The position numbers and the translations under genes are program-made. Positions 16,712-24,560 of a DNA stretch of 50,882 bases are shown piece by piece. The notes below the pieces were generated by a model. That model saw only the letters and a list, made by a program, of their open reading frames with translations, was not told where the DNA came from and ran no database searches. Source of the DNA: Prosthecobacter debontii (GTDB lineage Bacteria; Verrucomicrobiota; Verrucomicrobiia; Verrucomicrobiales; Akkermansiaceae); assembly GCA_945870855.1 (NCBI GenBank), contig CAMBTP010000018.1, positions 1-50,882 on the forward strand. Reading direction: 5' to 3'. The stretch's first letter is position 1. Each line of letters begins with the position of its first letter.

Positions 16712-17086
16712 TCAGCGCTTGGCGAGGATCTCGTTATTGTCACCGAGCAGGAGGTTTATCGGGCGGATCGGTGTTTCGGAGTAACCGAAGGCCATGATTG
16801 CGACGCGCTCGCCTTTCTTTATAACGTGGGCGGCACCGCCGTTGATGAGAATTTTGCCGGTTCCGGGCGGACCTTCGAGGACGTAGGTTTCCAACCTCTC
16901 ACCCGTGGTAATCGAAGCTACGAGCACCTTTTCGCCCGGCCATAGATCGGCGGCGTCCATTAGATCGCGCGGGATTTCGATACTGCCTTCGTATTCGACA
17001 TCCGCCTCCGTGATCACGGCACGGTGGAGCTTCGATTTCAGGACTTCACGGGTCCAAGTTGCTTCTGAGATTACCTTGCGGAACAT
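16712..17086 (-). CDS. panD: Aspartate 1-decarboxylase proenzyme
   Basis: This 124-residue protein has the pyruvoyl-enzyme signature LKSKLHRAVITEADVEYEGSIEI. Self-cleavage between G34 and S35 would create the pyruvoyl group. INGGAAHVIKKGERVAIMAFGY follows. The enzyme makes beta-alanine for pantothenate and coenzyme A. The N-terminus carries about 11 extra residues before the usual start near LKSK, so a later start is possible. It is divergent from proS, with the shared promoter region at 17087-17204. Confidence 0.92.
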   Translation of the reverse strand: MFRKVISEATWTREVLKSKLHRAVITEADVEYEGSIEIPRDLMDAADLWPGEKVLVASITTGERLETYVLEGPPGTGKILINGGAAHVIKKGERVAIMAFGYSETPIRPINLLLGDNNEILAKR

Positions 17087-17204
17087 CTTTGGGAACGGAC
17101 ACCTTGGAGGGGGCGATGGTCAAGCGGAATCGGGGGAGGGGCAGTATGAGTTGAGATCGCGGCTTGCCAATCCGTGAGGGGCGGGATCACTCTCCCGCAC
17201 CGAT

Positions 17205-18746
17205 ATGTCCGCAGATAAAACAGCCATCAGCCCGACCCGGGAACAGGATTTCCCCGAGTGGTATCAACAAGTCATTAAGGCCGCGGATCTCGCGGAAAAC
17301 TCCGAGACGCGGGGTTGTATGGTGATCAAGCCGTGGGGTTATGGTATCTGGGAGCTGATCCAGCAGCAGCTCGACCGCCGTTTCAAAGCAACGGGTCACC
17401 AGAACGCCTATTTCCCGCTGCTGATCCCGCTTTCCTATTTAGAGAAAGAGGCGGAACACGCCGAAGGCTTCGCGACGGAATGCGCGGTGGTGACGCATCA
17501 TCGCCTTGAGGCGGTGAAAGATCCCGTGACTGGGAAAACGAAAATGATTCCGACCGGTGAATTGGCGGAACCTTATGTGATCCGCCCGACCTCCGAGACA
17601 ATCATCGGCGCGGCCTTCGCCCGCTGGGTGCAGAGTTACCGCGATTTACCACTACTCATCAACCAATGGGCGAACGTGATGCGCTGGGAAATGCGCCCGC
17701 GGCTTTTCCTTCGGACGGCGGAGTTCCTCTGGCAGGAAGGCCACACGGCGCACGAAACCAAGGAAGAGGCTATCGTGGAAACCCGCATGATCCACCGCCT
17801 ATACGAGGAGTTCCTGCGCGATCACCTCGCCATCCCCGTCGTGCCCGGCGAGAAGAGCGAGAACGAGCGCTTCCCCGGCGCGGATATGACTCTAACCGTC
17901 GAGGCGATGGTGCAGGATTGCAAAGCCATCCAGGCTGGGACTTCGCATTACCTCGGACAAAATTTCTCGAAGGCGCAGGAGATCTGTTTCACCTCGCGCG
18001 AGGGCAACAGGGAGTTTGCCCACACCACTTCATGGGGTGTTTCCACCCGCCTGATCGGCACGTTAATCATGGCGCACTCTGACGACGATGGTCTGGTGCT
18101 GCCACCCCGCGTTGCAACGCAGCAAGTGGTCATCATCCCCGTCACGCCCAAGGAGGATAGCAAGCAGGCGGTGCTCGATGCCTGTCACGCCCTCGCGGAG
18201 ACACTTCGCATGACCCATAATTACCACGGCGATCCCATCCGCGCCTTCGTCGATGCCCGCGATATTCAGGGCGGTTCGAAGAAATGGGATTGGGTGAAAA
18301 AAGGCACTCCGATCCGCATCGAGATCGGGCCGCGTGATATCGAATCCCGTAAAGTCTGCCTCCAGCGCCGCGACCAGTCACCCTCCGATAAAGCCTTCCT
18401 CGACAAGGAAGATTTCCTCCAGAACGTCACCAATATCCTGCAGGAAATCCATGACAACATGCTTGCAAAAGCCCGCGCGCTGCGTGACGCAAACATCACT
18501 CCCTGCTCCGAGATCGACGCGTTCCATGCCCATTGGGAAAAGGAAAATCCTGGTTGGTTGCTCACTCCTTGGGCGGGCACTTCCGAGGAGGAGGACGCCC
18601 TTTCGAAGCAGCATAAAATCACCATCCGTTGCCTGCCACTGGCGGATGCGGGTCTGCCGGAATCCCTCTTCGCGGGGCTTCGCGACACCTGTTTTCTGAC
18701 AGGAAACAAAAGCGCCACATTCGCGCTCTGGGGAAGAAGCTATTGA
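17205..18746 (+). CDS. proS: Prolyl-tRNA synthetase, archaeal/eukaryotic type
   Basis: This 513-residue class II synthetase lacks the editing insertion of the usual bacterial form. It has the type 3 start TREQDFPEWYQQVIKAADLAENSETRGCMVIKPWGYGIWELIQ. Motif 2 lies in NVMRWEMRPRLFLRTAEFLWQEGHTAH. The C-terminal zinc-binding-like extension ends in a conserved aromatic tyrosine (WGRSY). It charges tRNA-Pro. The archaeal form is found in several bacterial groups. A short GCGGGA/TCCCGC hairpin lies just before the ATG, and no Shine-Dalgarno sequence is obvious. Confidence 0.95.
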   Translation: MSADKTAISPTREQDFPEWYQQVIKAADLAENSETRGCMVIKPWGYGIWELIQQQLDRRFKATGHQNAYFPLLIPLSYLEKEAEHAEGFATECAVVTHHRLEAVKDPVTGKTKMIPTGELAEPYVIRPTSETIIGAAFARWVQSYRDLPLLINQWANVMRWEMRPRLFLRTAEFLWQEGHTAHETKEEAIVETRMIHRLYEEFLRDHLAIPVVPGEKSENERFPGADMTLTVEAMVQDCKAIQAGTSHYLGQNFSKAQEICFTSREGNREFAHTTSWGVSTRLIGTLIMAHSDDDGLVLPPRVATQQVVIIPVTPKEDSKQAVLDACHALAETLRMTHNYHGDPIRAFVDARDIQGGSKKWDWVKKGTPIRIEIGPRDIESRKVCLQRRDQSPSDKAFLDKEDFLQNVTNILQEIHDNMLAKARALRDANITPCSEIDAFHAHWEKENPGWLLTPWAGTSEEEDALSKQHKITIRCLPLADAGLPESLFAGLRDTCFLTGNKSATFALWGRSY

Positions 18747-18789
18747 GCATCTTTCCTCCTGGCGTCTCGACAAGGGCGCGAACGGGTGT

Positions 18790-19722
18790 ATGGGTTTGGG
18801 AATGAATTTCCTACGCCCTCTCGCCCCGCTGGCTGCCATCGGCTGCCTCAGCGCTCAGACACCCGAACGACCGCCGCGGCTCAGCCCTGCGGACATCCAG
18901 CGTCTGCTCGTGGATGAGAACGACAAGCCCAACGAACTGGCCAAGGGCCTGCTGTCCGGCGGCAACACGAACCGCCTGTTTTATTTCCCCACCCATGATG
19001 AGCCCGCGACGCCCGCCAAGTGGGGCTTCCGCTTCGAGAACGTGGGTTTTAAATCCACCGACGGCACGGATCTGCATGGCTGGTTCATACCCTCGCGAGC
19101 GAAGCAACCTAAGGGCACGATAGTTTTTTCCCACGGCAACGCGGGATCACTTGGATATCATCTCGGCTTCGTCATGTGGCTCGCCGAGGCGGGCTATCAA
19201 GTGTTCATGTATGACTACCGTGGCTTCGGAAAATCCGGCGGAGAACTCGACCGCCACGGCATGATCGAGGACGTGAAGGGCGCGTTCGCTTACGTCAAGA
19301 CGCGCAAAGATGTGGATGCCAAGCGGCTCATTTCCTACGGCCACAGCTTGGGTGGCGCGAAGTCCGTTGCGGCACTCGCCGAGAATCGGGTGGAGGGTCT
19401 GCGGGCAATGGTGATTGATGGCGCTTTCAGTTCCTATAAGGCGATGGCGCGTGTGGTCGCCGGAGATTTCGGAGCGAACCTGATCACTGATGAATTTTCA
19501 CCGAAAGATCTCATCGGGAAAATTTCAGGCACCTCGCTTCTCGTGATCCATGGTTCACGCGATCTAGTAGTCCCCGTTTCCCAGGGCAAGGAACTCTTCA
19601 AACTCGCCAACGAACCGAAGACCCTCTTCGAGGTCAAGGACGGCGGCCACGGCGATTCCTTAACGCGGCAAGACGGTGCTTACCGCAAAAAGATGCTGAC
19701 GTGGCTCGATGGCGTGATGTGA
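18790..19722 (+). CDS. Secreted alpha/beta hydrolase
   Basis: This 310-residue protein has an N-terminal export signal (MNFLRPLAPLAAIGCLSAQ; an alternative ATG is at 18802). The fold is marked by VFSHGNAGS and YDYRGFGKSGG. The triad is S186 in YGHSLGG, D258 in HGSRDLVVP and H287 in DGGHGDS. It resembles the bem46/YfhR-like hydrolases. The substrate is unknown. It starts 43 bp after proS and may be co-transcribed with it. Confidence 0.88.
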   Translation: MGLGMNFLRPLAPLAAIGCLSAQTPERPPRLSPADIQRLLVDENDKPNELAKGLLSGGNTNRLFYFPTHDEPATPAKWGFRFENVGFKSTDGTDLHGWFIPSRAKQPKGTIVFSHGNAGSLGYHLGFVMWLAEAGYQVFMYDYRGFGKSGGELDRHGMIEDVKGAFAYVKTRKDVDAKRLISYGHSLGGAKSVAALAENRVEGLRAMVIDGAFSSYKAMARVVAGDFGANLITDEFSPKDLIGKISGTSLLVIHGSRDLVVPVSQGKELFKLANEPKTLFEVKDGGHGDSLTRQDGAYRKKMLTWLDGVM

Positions 19723-19766
19723 GTGAAGGATTAAGCTGCGCCATCGAAGAAATAATTTCAAATAGC

Positions 19767-19785
19767 CTTAGATTGTAAATCTAAG
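19767..19785. repeat. Perfect hairpin CTTAGATT/AATCTAAG
   Basis: Eight-base arms surround a GTA loop, three bases before the ATG of the short reading frame at 19789. No T-run follows. It has the form of a REP-like palindrome and could also mask the translation start downstream. Confidence 0.7.
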
Positions 19786-19788
19786 CTC

Positions 19789-19866
19789 ATGATCATTTAC
19801 CTCGTAAATAAAAGCCGATTCCGCGAGGATATCCGCGAAGAACTGAACTTCGTCCTCATGGCATGA
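19789..19866 (+). pseudogene. 25-codon reading frame overlapping the zeta toxin, possible antitoxin remnant
   Basis: ATG at 19789 opens MIIYLVNKSRFREDIREELN and ends FVLMA. Its TGA overlaps the toxin ATG as ATGA, the normal coupling of a toxin-antitoxin pair. At 25 codons it is shorter than an antitoxin, and a palindrome directly precedes it, so it may be the 3' end of an antitoxin gene whose front was lost, or a leader peptide. No similarity can be claimed. Confidence 0.35.
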
Positions 19867-20606
19867 AGAAAATCATCATCATCGCAGGGCCGAACGGGGC
19901 GGGTAAGACTACCTTTGCCGAGGAGTTCCTTCCCCTCGAAGCCGGCTGCCCTGAGTTCGTGAATGCCGATCTTATCGCCGCCGGATTGAGTCCGTTCCAG
20001 CCGGATCAAGTCGCCTTCGCCGCTGGTCGGTTGATGCTCGGGCGCATTGGGGATCTCGTGGCGGCCGGGAAAAGTTTCGCATTCGAGACCACGCTCTCCA
20101 CTCGTGGCTACGCCCGTCACATCCCGCAATGGCGAAGGGCCGGGTATCTGGTGAAACTCTATTTCCTGACGCTCCCCGATGCCGAGTTCGCCATCCGCCG
20201 GGTGGAACGGCGGGTGCGGTTTGGTGGTCACGATATCCCCGTAGCGACCATTCGTCGTCGTTTCCAAAGAGGATTGGAAAACCTAAGGAATCATTATCTT
20301 GGGATTGTAGATGAGTGGTCGATCTACGATGCTTCTGAAAATCCGCCGCTCCTGCTGGATTCCGGCGCTAGCTGTTTACCCGACAAACTCATGGAAGATC
20401 CCGTCGAATACCGTTCCTCATCAACCCACCCGCGTCCCGTCAGGCCTTTGGATAATCCGGACTTCATCGGTGCCGAAGCGGCTCTCAAACGGGCATCCGC
20501 CAAAGCCGTAGCCCGCGATCTCGCAGCGGGTTTGGAGCCAATCGTCCGCACTCCCCACTCTTCCTGGTCACTGAAAACTGAACGACCCGTGAGCGATAGC
20601 GAGTAA
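19863..20606 (+). CDS. Zeta-toxin-like P-loop kinase
   Basis: This 247-residue protein has Walker A GPNGAGKTT (9-17), a substrate-site NADLIAAGLSPF (34-45), FETTLS (74-79), and the late LYFLTLPDAEFAIRRVERRVRFGGHDIP. These fit the zeta toxin / UDP-N-acetylglucosamine kinase group. Zeta toxins phosphorylate a cell-wall precursor. Chromosomal relatives often have an unproven role. The C-terminal 50 residues look poorly conserved. No full antitoxin gene is present upstream. Confidence 0.85.
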   Translation: MKKIIIIAGPNGAGKTTFAEEFLPLEAGCPEFVNADLIAAGLSPFQPDQVAFAAGRLMLGRIGDLVAAGKSFAFETTLSTRGYARHIPQWRRAGYLVKLYFLTLPDAEFAIRRVERRVRFGGHDIPVATIRRRFQRGLENLRNHYLGIVDEWSIYDASENPPLLLDSGASCLPDKLMEDPVEYRSSSTHPRPVRPLDNPDFIGAEAALKRASAKAVARDLAAGLEPIVRTPHSSWSLKTERPVSDSE

Positions 20607-21024
20607 TCACAATCCCGCGACAGCCACACCTCATAGCCGAAAGGTAACACTAGCAAACCCTTTCCATGATCCTTCACGAGTCCTCCTTAGGGAGAAGGGA
20701 AAATCCGTAGGCACCCGCGCAAGCCTTTCCATGCCGCGCGCATTGAGTTCCCTCGTCTCCAAATCGATTTCATGGGTGCGGAAATACTATTCCCTGCCGG
20801 GGAAATGGAATTACCTCACAGCTCATATCATCGTCCTTCCACCGCTTCTCCATCGACCTTCCAAGCCTTGGAAGCCTCATGCCAGCTCATGTCATGCCCA
20901 TGAAAAGGGATTGCGGGTCGATGTTTTTCAGTGATGGCTTGCGGATAGTGGCACTTTTGCCTTTCCCCTTGTGCGGGAGCCGATAGAAAGATGCCTATCC
21001 AAGGCCTGAATTGATTCTTCTGCA
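20607..21024. other. 418-bp gap without a convincing gene
   Basis: Short frames on both strands have no recognisable motif. The right end (20930-21024) is the likely promoter region of the next gene. The stretch is less GC-rich than the core genes and lies between two defence-like genes, so it may hold debris of a lost gene. Confidence 0.4.
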
Positions 21025-21591
21025 ATGTCTTTCAAACTCGAAGATCTCCCCTACCAGCGTCAGGCAATTAGCGCCGTCGTCCGGCTTTTCGACGGCCAAC
21101 AGCGGAACTACTTCGACCTCCAGCTCCAAGGCGACTGCTTCCCGAACAGGCTCGACCTGACCCGACAGGAAATTGTCGCCAACTTAGAGAAAATCGCCGC
21201 CGAAAACGGCATCTCCCATGGCGAGGCCAGCATTTGCATCCATCCCGACTATCTGGTTTCATATGCTTCCAGTAAGAGTCCCGACTTTGAGCAGTTTGTT
21301 AGTAACCAGTTTTCAAAACTCAACAGTAAGATTTCTGAGGCAGATCTGTATGGGTACACGAAGGTTTTCGGAGCAAGTATCCACACTAAATTTGGCGTGC
21401 TTTTGACTAGTCGTAAGGATCGAATCAACAATCGGATCGGTAAGAATATATGTTCTCACTACAAGCAAATACTGTCCTGGCGGCACGATTACGCGCATGC
21501 AGGGATAAAGAATACAACAATCTCTGAGGCGGCTGAATTCCACCTTTATGCAAAGAGAGTGCTCTTTTGTTTTGACGAGGCATTCCGATGA
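21025..21591 (+). CDS. Probable chimera: restriction-enzyme N-terminus fused to a HEPN-like domain
   Basis: This 188-residue protein has two unlike halves. Residues 1 to about 65 (MSFKLEDLPYQRQAISAVVR..., GQQRNYFDLQLQGD) resemble, from memory, the N-terminus of type III restriction Res subunits. Residues from about 75 on are richer in AT codons and end with SWRHDYAHAG, giving R153-x4-H158, the pattern of HEPN RNases, then a helix LYAKRVLFCFDEAF. Base composition shifts at about 21250. A natural fusion after deletion between two defence genes is the simplest reading. Alternatively it is one small HEPN protein with an unusual N-terminus. Confidence 0.5.
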   Translation: MSFKLEDLPYQRQAISAVVRLFDGQQRNYFDLQLQGDCFPNRLDLTRQEIVANLEKIAAENGISHGEASICIHPDYLVSYASSKSPDFEQFVSNQFSKLNSKISEADLYGYTKVFGASIHTKFGVLLTSRKDRINNRIGKNICSHYKQILSWRHDYAHAGIKNTTISEAAEFHLYAKRVLFCFDEAFR

Positions 21592-21727
21592 TTGCAACGG
21601 AGCGCTCTTCCAGCACGTGCTGGAGAAGTATCAGGATCAGGGGGCGAGTGTGTATGGTGAGGCGGGGTGAGGATATCTCTTGTGAAATCCGGGAACGGAT
21701 CGAGTTTGCGGGAGTTTACCGAACCAC

Positions 21728-22288
21728 ATGCAATCCAAGTTCCTATCGATTCTCATGAAATCAGCGCTTCCTGCCTGTGGCTTGCTTGCCCTCGGGCTGG
21801 GTAGTTGCCAGCCCGCCGCGCAGCCAACCGGGAAGCTCCAAGCGATCACCAAGAAGGTGGATCTGGAGCGGTTCATGGGGGATTGGCATGTGATCGCCCA
21901 CATCCCGGTTTTCCTGGAGAAGAAAGCCTACAATGCGGTGGAGAGCTACGAACAGGCGGAGGACGGGACGATCCCGACGACGTTCAAATTCAACAAGGGC
22001 GGCTTCGACGGGCCGGTGAAGACGATGCGTCCCAAGGGCTTCGTCCACAACAGGGAGACGAACGCGGAGTGGAAGATGCAGTTCCTCTGGCCTTTCAAGG
22101 CGGACTACCTGATCACCTACCTATCGGACGATTACCAGACCACGATCATCGGGGTGCCGAACCGGAAGTATGCATGGATCATGGCGCGGACGAAGACCCT
22201 GCCGGATGCGGCATACGCGGCCCTGGTGGAGGAGCTGAAACGGCAGGGGCATGATGTTTCCAAGCTGAGGAAGGTGCCTCAGCGCTGA
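21728..22288 (+). CDS. blc: Outer-membrane lipocalin (Blc-like lipoprotein)
   Basis: This 186-residue protein has a lipoprotein signal ending LGLGSC (C27). The lipocalin G-x-W motif is in LERFMGDWHVIAHIP. The late TTIIGVPNRKYAWIMARTKTLPDAAYAALVEELKRQGHDVSKLRKVPQ is very like E. coli Blc. It should sit on the outer membrane and bind lysophospholipids or fatty acids. A start at residue 10 (MKSALPACG) is equally possible. It stands alone, convergent with accA. Confidence 0.9.
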   Translation: MQSKFLSILMKSALPACGLLALGLGSCQPAAQPTGKLQAITKKVDLERFMGDWHVIAHIPVFLEKKAYNAVESYEQAEDGTIPTTFKFNKGGFDGPVKTMRPKGFVHNRETNAEWKMQFLWPFKADYLITYLSDDYQTTIIGVPNRKYAWIMARTKTLPDAAYAALVEELKRQGHDVSKLRKVPQR

Positions 22289-22301
22289 GGGAGAAGTGCG
22301 G

Positions 22302-22322
22302 AGTGATCAGTGATCAGTGATC
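22302..22322. repeat. Three tandem AGTGATC heptads
   Basis: AGTGATC occurs three times exactly, then AGTGGAA. The unit is again 7 bp, but with a third sequence type, different from GGAGATT and AAACTTT. It lies after the lipocalin stop codon in a convergent intergenic region. Confidence 0.85.
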
Positions 22323-22377
22323 AGTGGAAGAGAAGAGGTCGGAGGTCGGCGGGCACGCTGAAGCCTGTTGCAGATAT

Positions 22378-22442
22378 AGCCGCCTGAAAGGACGGCTCTC
22401 CATAGGCATTTTACGAGCGCTCAGTATTCCCAGAAAATGCCT
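22378..22442. repeat. Two REP-like hairpins between blc and accA
   Basis: AGCCG (22378-22382) pairs with CGGCT (22393-22397), with a further CCT/AGG pairing inside. AGGCATTTT (22404-22412) pairs perfectly with AAAATGCCT (22434-22442), with GAGCGCTC inside the loop. They lie between two convergent genes and could serve as a bidirectional terminator, although the layout resembles dispersed REP units. The rest of 22289-22560 shows nothing else. Confidence 0.65.
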
Positions 22443-22560
22443 GAAGCCGCATGGACGAATCCGAGCCCCAAGGCCTAACCGCGATCTTCGCCCGGAAGTT
22501 CGCGGTGCAGGATTAGTTCAAGAAGGCGCATCCGGTGGACATGCCCTACCTTTTAGGCGC

Positions 22561-23511
22561 TTAGCCGTTCCATTCGCCGAAGTTGCGGAACTTGTTGTAG
22601 CGCTCGTTGAGGAGGGTTTTCGTATCGAGTTTGCAGAGGTGGTCGAGGTGTTTGGAAATGACCTCGCGGAAAGATTCGGCGGTGGCGGCGTGGTCGTGGT
22701 GAGCGCCGCCGATGGGCTCGGGGATGACGTCGTCGATGAGCTTGAGTTTCATCAGGTCGGGGGCGACGAGTTTCATGGCCTCGGCGGCTTCGGGGGCGTG
22801 CTTGCGGTGCTTCCAGAGGATCGCGGCGCAGCCCTCGGGGGAGATAACCGAGTAGTAGGCATTTTCCATCATGATCACGCGGTCGGCGACACCGATGCCT
22901 AGTGCTCCGCCGGAGCCGCCCTCGCCAATGACGACGGCGATGATGGGGGTTTTCAGGAGCATCATCTCGCGGAGGTTGAAGGCAATGGCCTCGGCGATGT
23001 TGCGCTCTTCCGCACCGATGCCGGGGAATGCTCCGGGCGTATCGATGAGGGCGATCACGGGCATCGAGAATTTCTCCGCGAGCTTCATCAGGCGGAGGGA
23101 TTTGCGGTAGCCCTCGGGGTGGGCGGAGCCGAAGTTGCGCTTGAGGTTCTCCTTGGTGTCGCGGCCTTTCTGGTGGCCGAGCACCACGCATTTCCGCTCC
23201 CCGAGCATCGCAAAACCGCCGGGCATTGAGGCATCGTCGCCGATGTGGCGGTCGCCGTGTAGCTCAGTGAAGTCATGGAAAGCCAGGGAGACGTAATCGA
23301 GCATGAACGGGCGCTGGGTGTGGCGGGCGATCTGAACGCGCTGCCACGGGGTGAGGTTTTCGTAGATAGCCGCGCGGGTCTCAGCGAGCTTGCCTTCCAT
23401 AGTCCTGATTTCCTCGGATAAGTCGAGGTTCTGTGCGGTGGATTTCGCGCGGAGCTTCTCGATCTCACGCTCAAGTTCTGCGGCGGGTTTTTCGAATTCG
23501 AGGAGTTGCAT
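22561..23511 (-). CDS. accA: Acetyl-CoA carboxylase carboxyltransferase subunit alpha
   Basis: This 316-residue protein is close to E. coli AccA (319). It has the N-terminal coiled stretch LEFEKPAAELEREIEKLRAKS, then TPWQRVQIARHTQRPFMLDYVS. The CoA-binding core is GFAMLGERKCVVLGHQKGRDTKENLKRNFG, PVIALIDTPGAFPGIGAEERNIAEAIA and VVIGEGGSGGALGIGVADRVIMMENAYYSVISPEGCAAILW. It transfers the carboxyl group to acetyl-CoA with AccD. It lies in a run with acpP, so fatty-acid synthesis genes are loosely grouped. Confidence 0.96.
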   Translation of the reverse strand: MQLLEFEKPAAELEREIEKLRAKSTAQNLDLSEEIRTMEGKLAETRAAIYENLTPWQRVQIARHTQRPFMLDYVSLAFHDFTELHGDRHIGDDASMPGGFAMLGERKCVVLGHQKGRDTKENLKRNFGSAHPEGYRKSLRLMKLAEKFSMPVIALIDTPGAFPGIGAEERNIAEAIAFNLREMMLLKTPIIAVVIGEGGSGGALGIGVADRVIMMENAYYSVISPEGCAAILWKHRKHAPEAAEAMKLVAPDLMKLKLIDDVIPEPIGGAHHDHAATAESFREVISKHLDHLCKLDTKTLLNERYNKFRNFGEWNG

Positions 23512-23518
23512 GTGTTTT

Positions 23519-23553
23519 AAAATTCAAAATTCAAAATTCAACTTTCAAGCAAG
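23519..23553 (-). repeat. 35-bp heptad element (upstream of accA)
   Basis: Five units: AAAATTC three times, AACTTTC and AAGCAAG. It begins seven bases before the accA ATG. The three identical units suggest recent homogenisation. Confidence 0.85.
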
Positions 23554-23621
23554 ATGAAGAGGAAGAGGTTGGGGTTGCGGGAGGGTAGGGTGATTCGGGG
23601 GGGAGGGGAATTCAGAAAACT

Positions 23622-24524
23622 TCATTTCTTCGGGTTGCGGATCTCGACCTCGTTGCCGCTGCGGGTGAGTAGGAAGAGTTCTTCGATATCGGCTTCTCTG
23701 AGGAAAAGGCCGGGTGGTGGGGCGTCATCGGTTTCGTCGTAAGGTAGGATTTGGATCGGCGGATTCTTGATTTGGAAGGATTTCGAGGTGGCGCGGTAAT
23801 CCTTCGCGGTGGGAGGGACGCTGCGTCCGTCGATGGTGGAGCGGCGCGAGTCGATGACCGTTTTGCCGCTTTTCGGAGCCGTTCCTTCCATATTCAGGAT
23901 GGGATACTCACAAACGAACTTCGCGCCGTTCCAGAGCGAGAGGGCTTTGCGCTGGGGCTCGATGAGAAGGCGGAAGTTGAGTGGGAGGATCTGGAGATCG
24001 TCACCGGGCTGGAGGTTTTTCAACTCCATCATACCGTTGAGGTGCATGAGAATGTCCAGTGAGGTATTGTTACGACCAGCGATGGCGAAATAGGAGTCGC
24101 CGCGCTTTACCTCGTAATTCAATTTTCCCTCGATGAAAATGCTGGAGAGAACCTCGTCTAGGTTCATCTCGCCCACGATGCGCCGGGCGGTCGGTGCGGA
24201 CGGTGAGGAGGGGAAGACATTGACGACCGCCATGAGTTTTTCGCGTCCCTCTGCAATTTTTCCTAATGCGATGAGTTCGTGTGCTTTCTGGAAAGCGCGG
24301 TCGCCGGGCTCGAAATCCGGCATCTCGGCGGAGTCGAGGAACTTCGCAAAATCCTCTTCTTTCTCAATTCGTAAAACGGTTCCGGCCTCTGGTATGATCT
24401 TTTCGTAAATCCCGCCAAGTGGTTTCACCGTAATGTGGTAAGAAAGTAACGCCGTAAAGGTGAACACTCCCACTACGGCGAGACCGACGATTACCTTGAT
24501 GATGATCCAGAACTTCACGAGCAA
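23622..24524 (-). CDS. LysM protein with a catalytically dead YkuD-like domain
   Basis: One N-terminal membrane anchor (about 5-30) is followed by a tetratricopeptide-like stretch (75-120) and a LysM domain (YEVKRGDSYFAIAGRNNTSLDILMHLNG..., about 135-180). The C-terminal region aligns by its pattern with L,D-transpeptidases. The end GLFLREADIEELFLLTRSGNEVEI matches the usual HGCIRL-x-x-x-DIEEL...G-x-x-V-x-I, but the catalytic cysteine is leucine (L273) and no active-site histidine is visible. It probably binds peptidoglycan without cross-linking it. The start is TTG at 24524 or GTG at 24518, next to a heptad element. Confidence 0.75.
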   Translation of the reverse strand: MLVKFWIIIKVIVGLAVVGVFTFTALLSYHITVKPLGGIYEKIIPEAGTVLRIEKEEDFAKFLDSAEMPDFEPGDRAFQKAHELIALGKIAEGREKLMAVVNVFPSSPSAPTARRIVGEMNLDEVLSSIFIEGKLNYEVKRGDSYFAIAGRNNTSLDILMHLNGMMELKNLQPGDDLQILPLNFRLLIEPQRKALSLWNGAKFVCEYPILNMEGTAPKSGKTVIDSRRSTIDGRSVPPTAKDYRATSKSFQIKNPPIQILPYDETDDAPPPGLFLREADIEELFLLTRSGNEVEIRNPKK

Positions 24525-24557
24525 ACTTTAAATTCTAAACTTCAAACCTCAATAAAG
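24523..24557 (-). repeat. 35-bp heptad element (upstream of the LysM gene)
   Basis: Five units: AAACTTT, AAATTCT, AAACTTC, AAACCTC and AATAAAG. It fills the space between the stop of the upstream gene (24561) and the start of the LysM gene, and overlaps the possible TTG start. Confidence 0.85.
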
Positions 24558-24560
24558 ACT

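Noticed and set aside
23255..23270. tRNA-like GTAGCTCAGT string
   Set aside because: It lies inside accA, in frame with conserved protein sequence, and no cloverleaf can be drawn.
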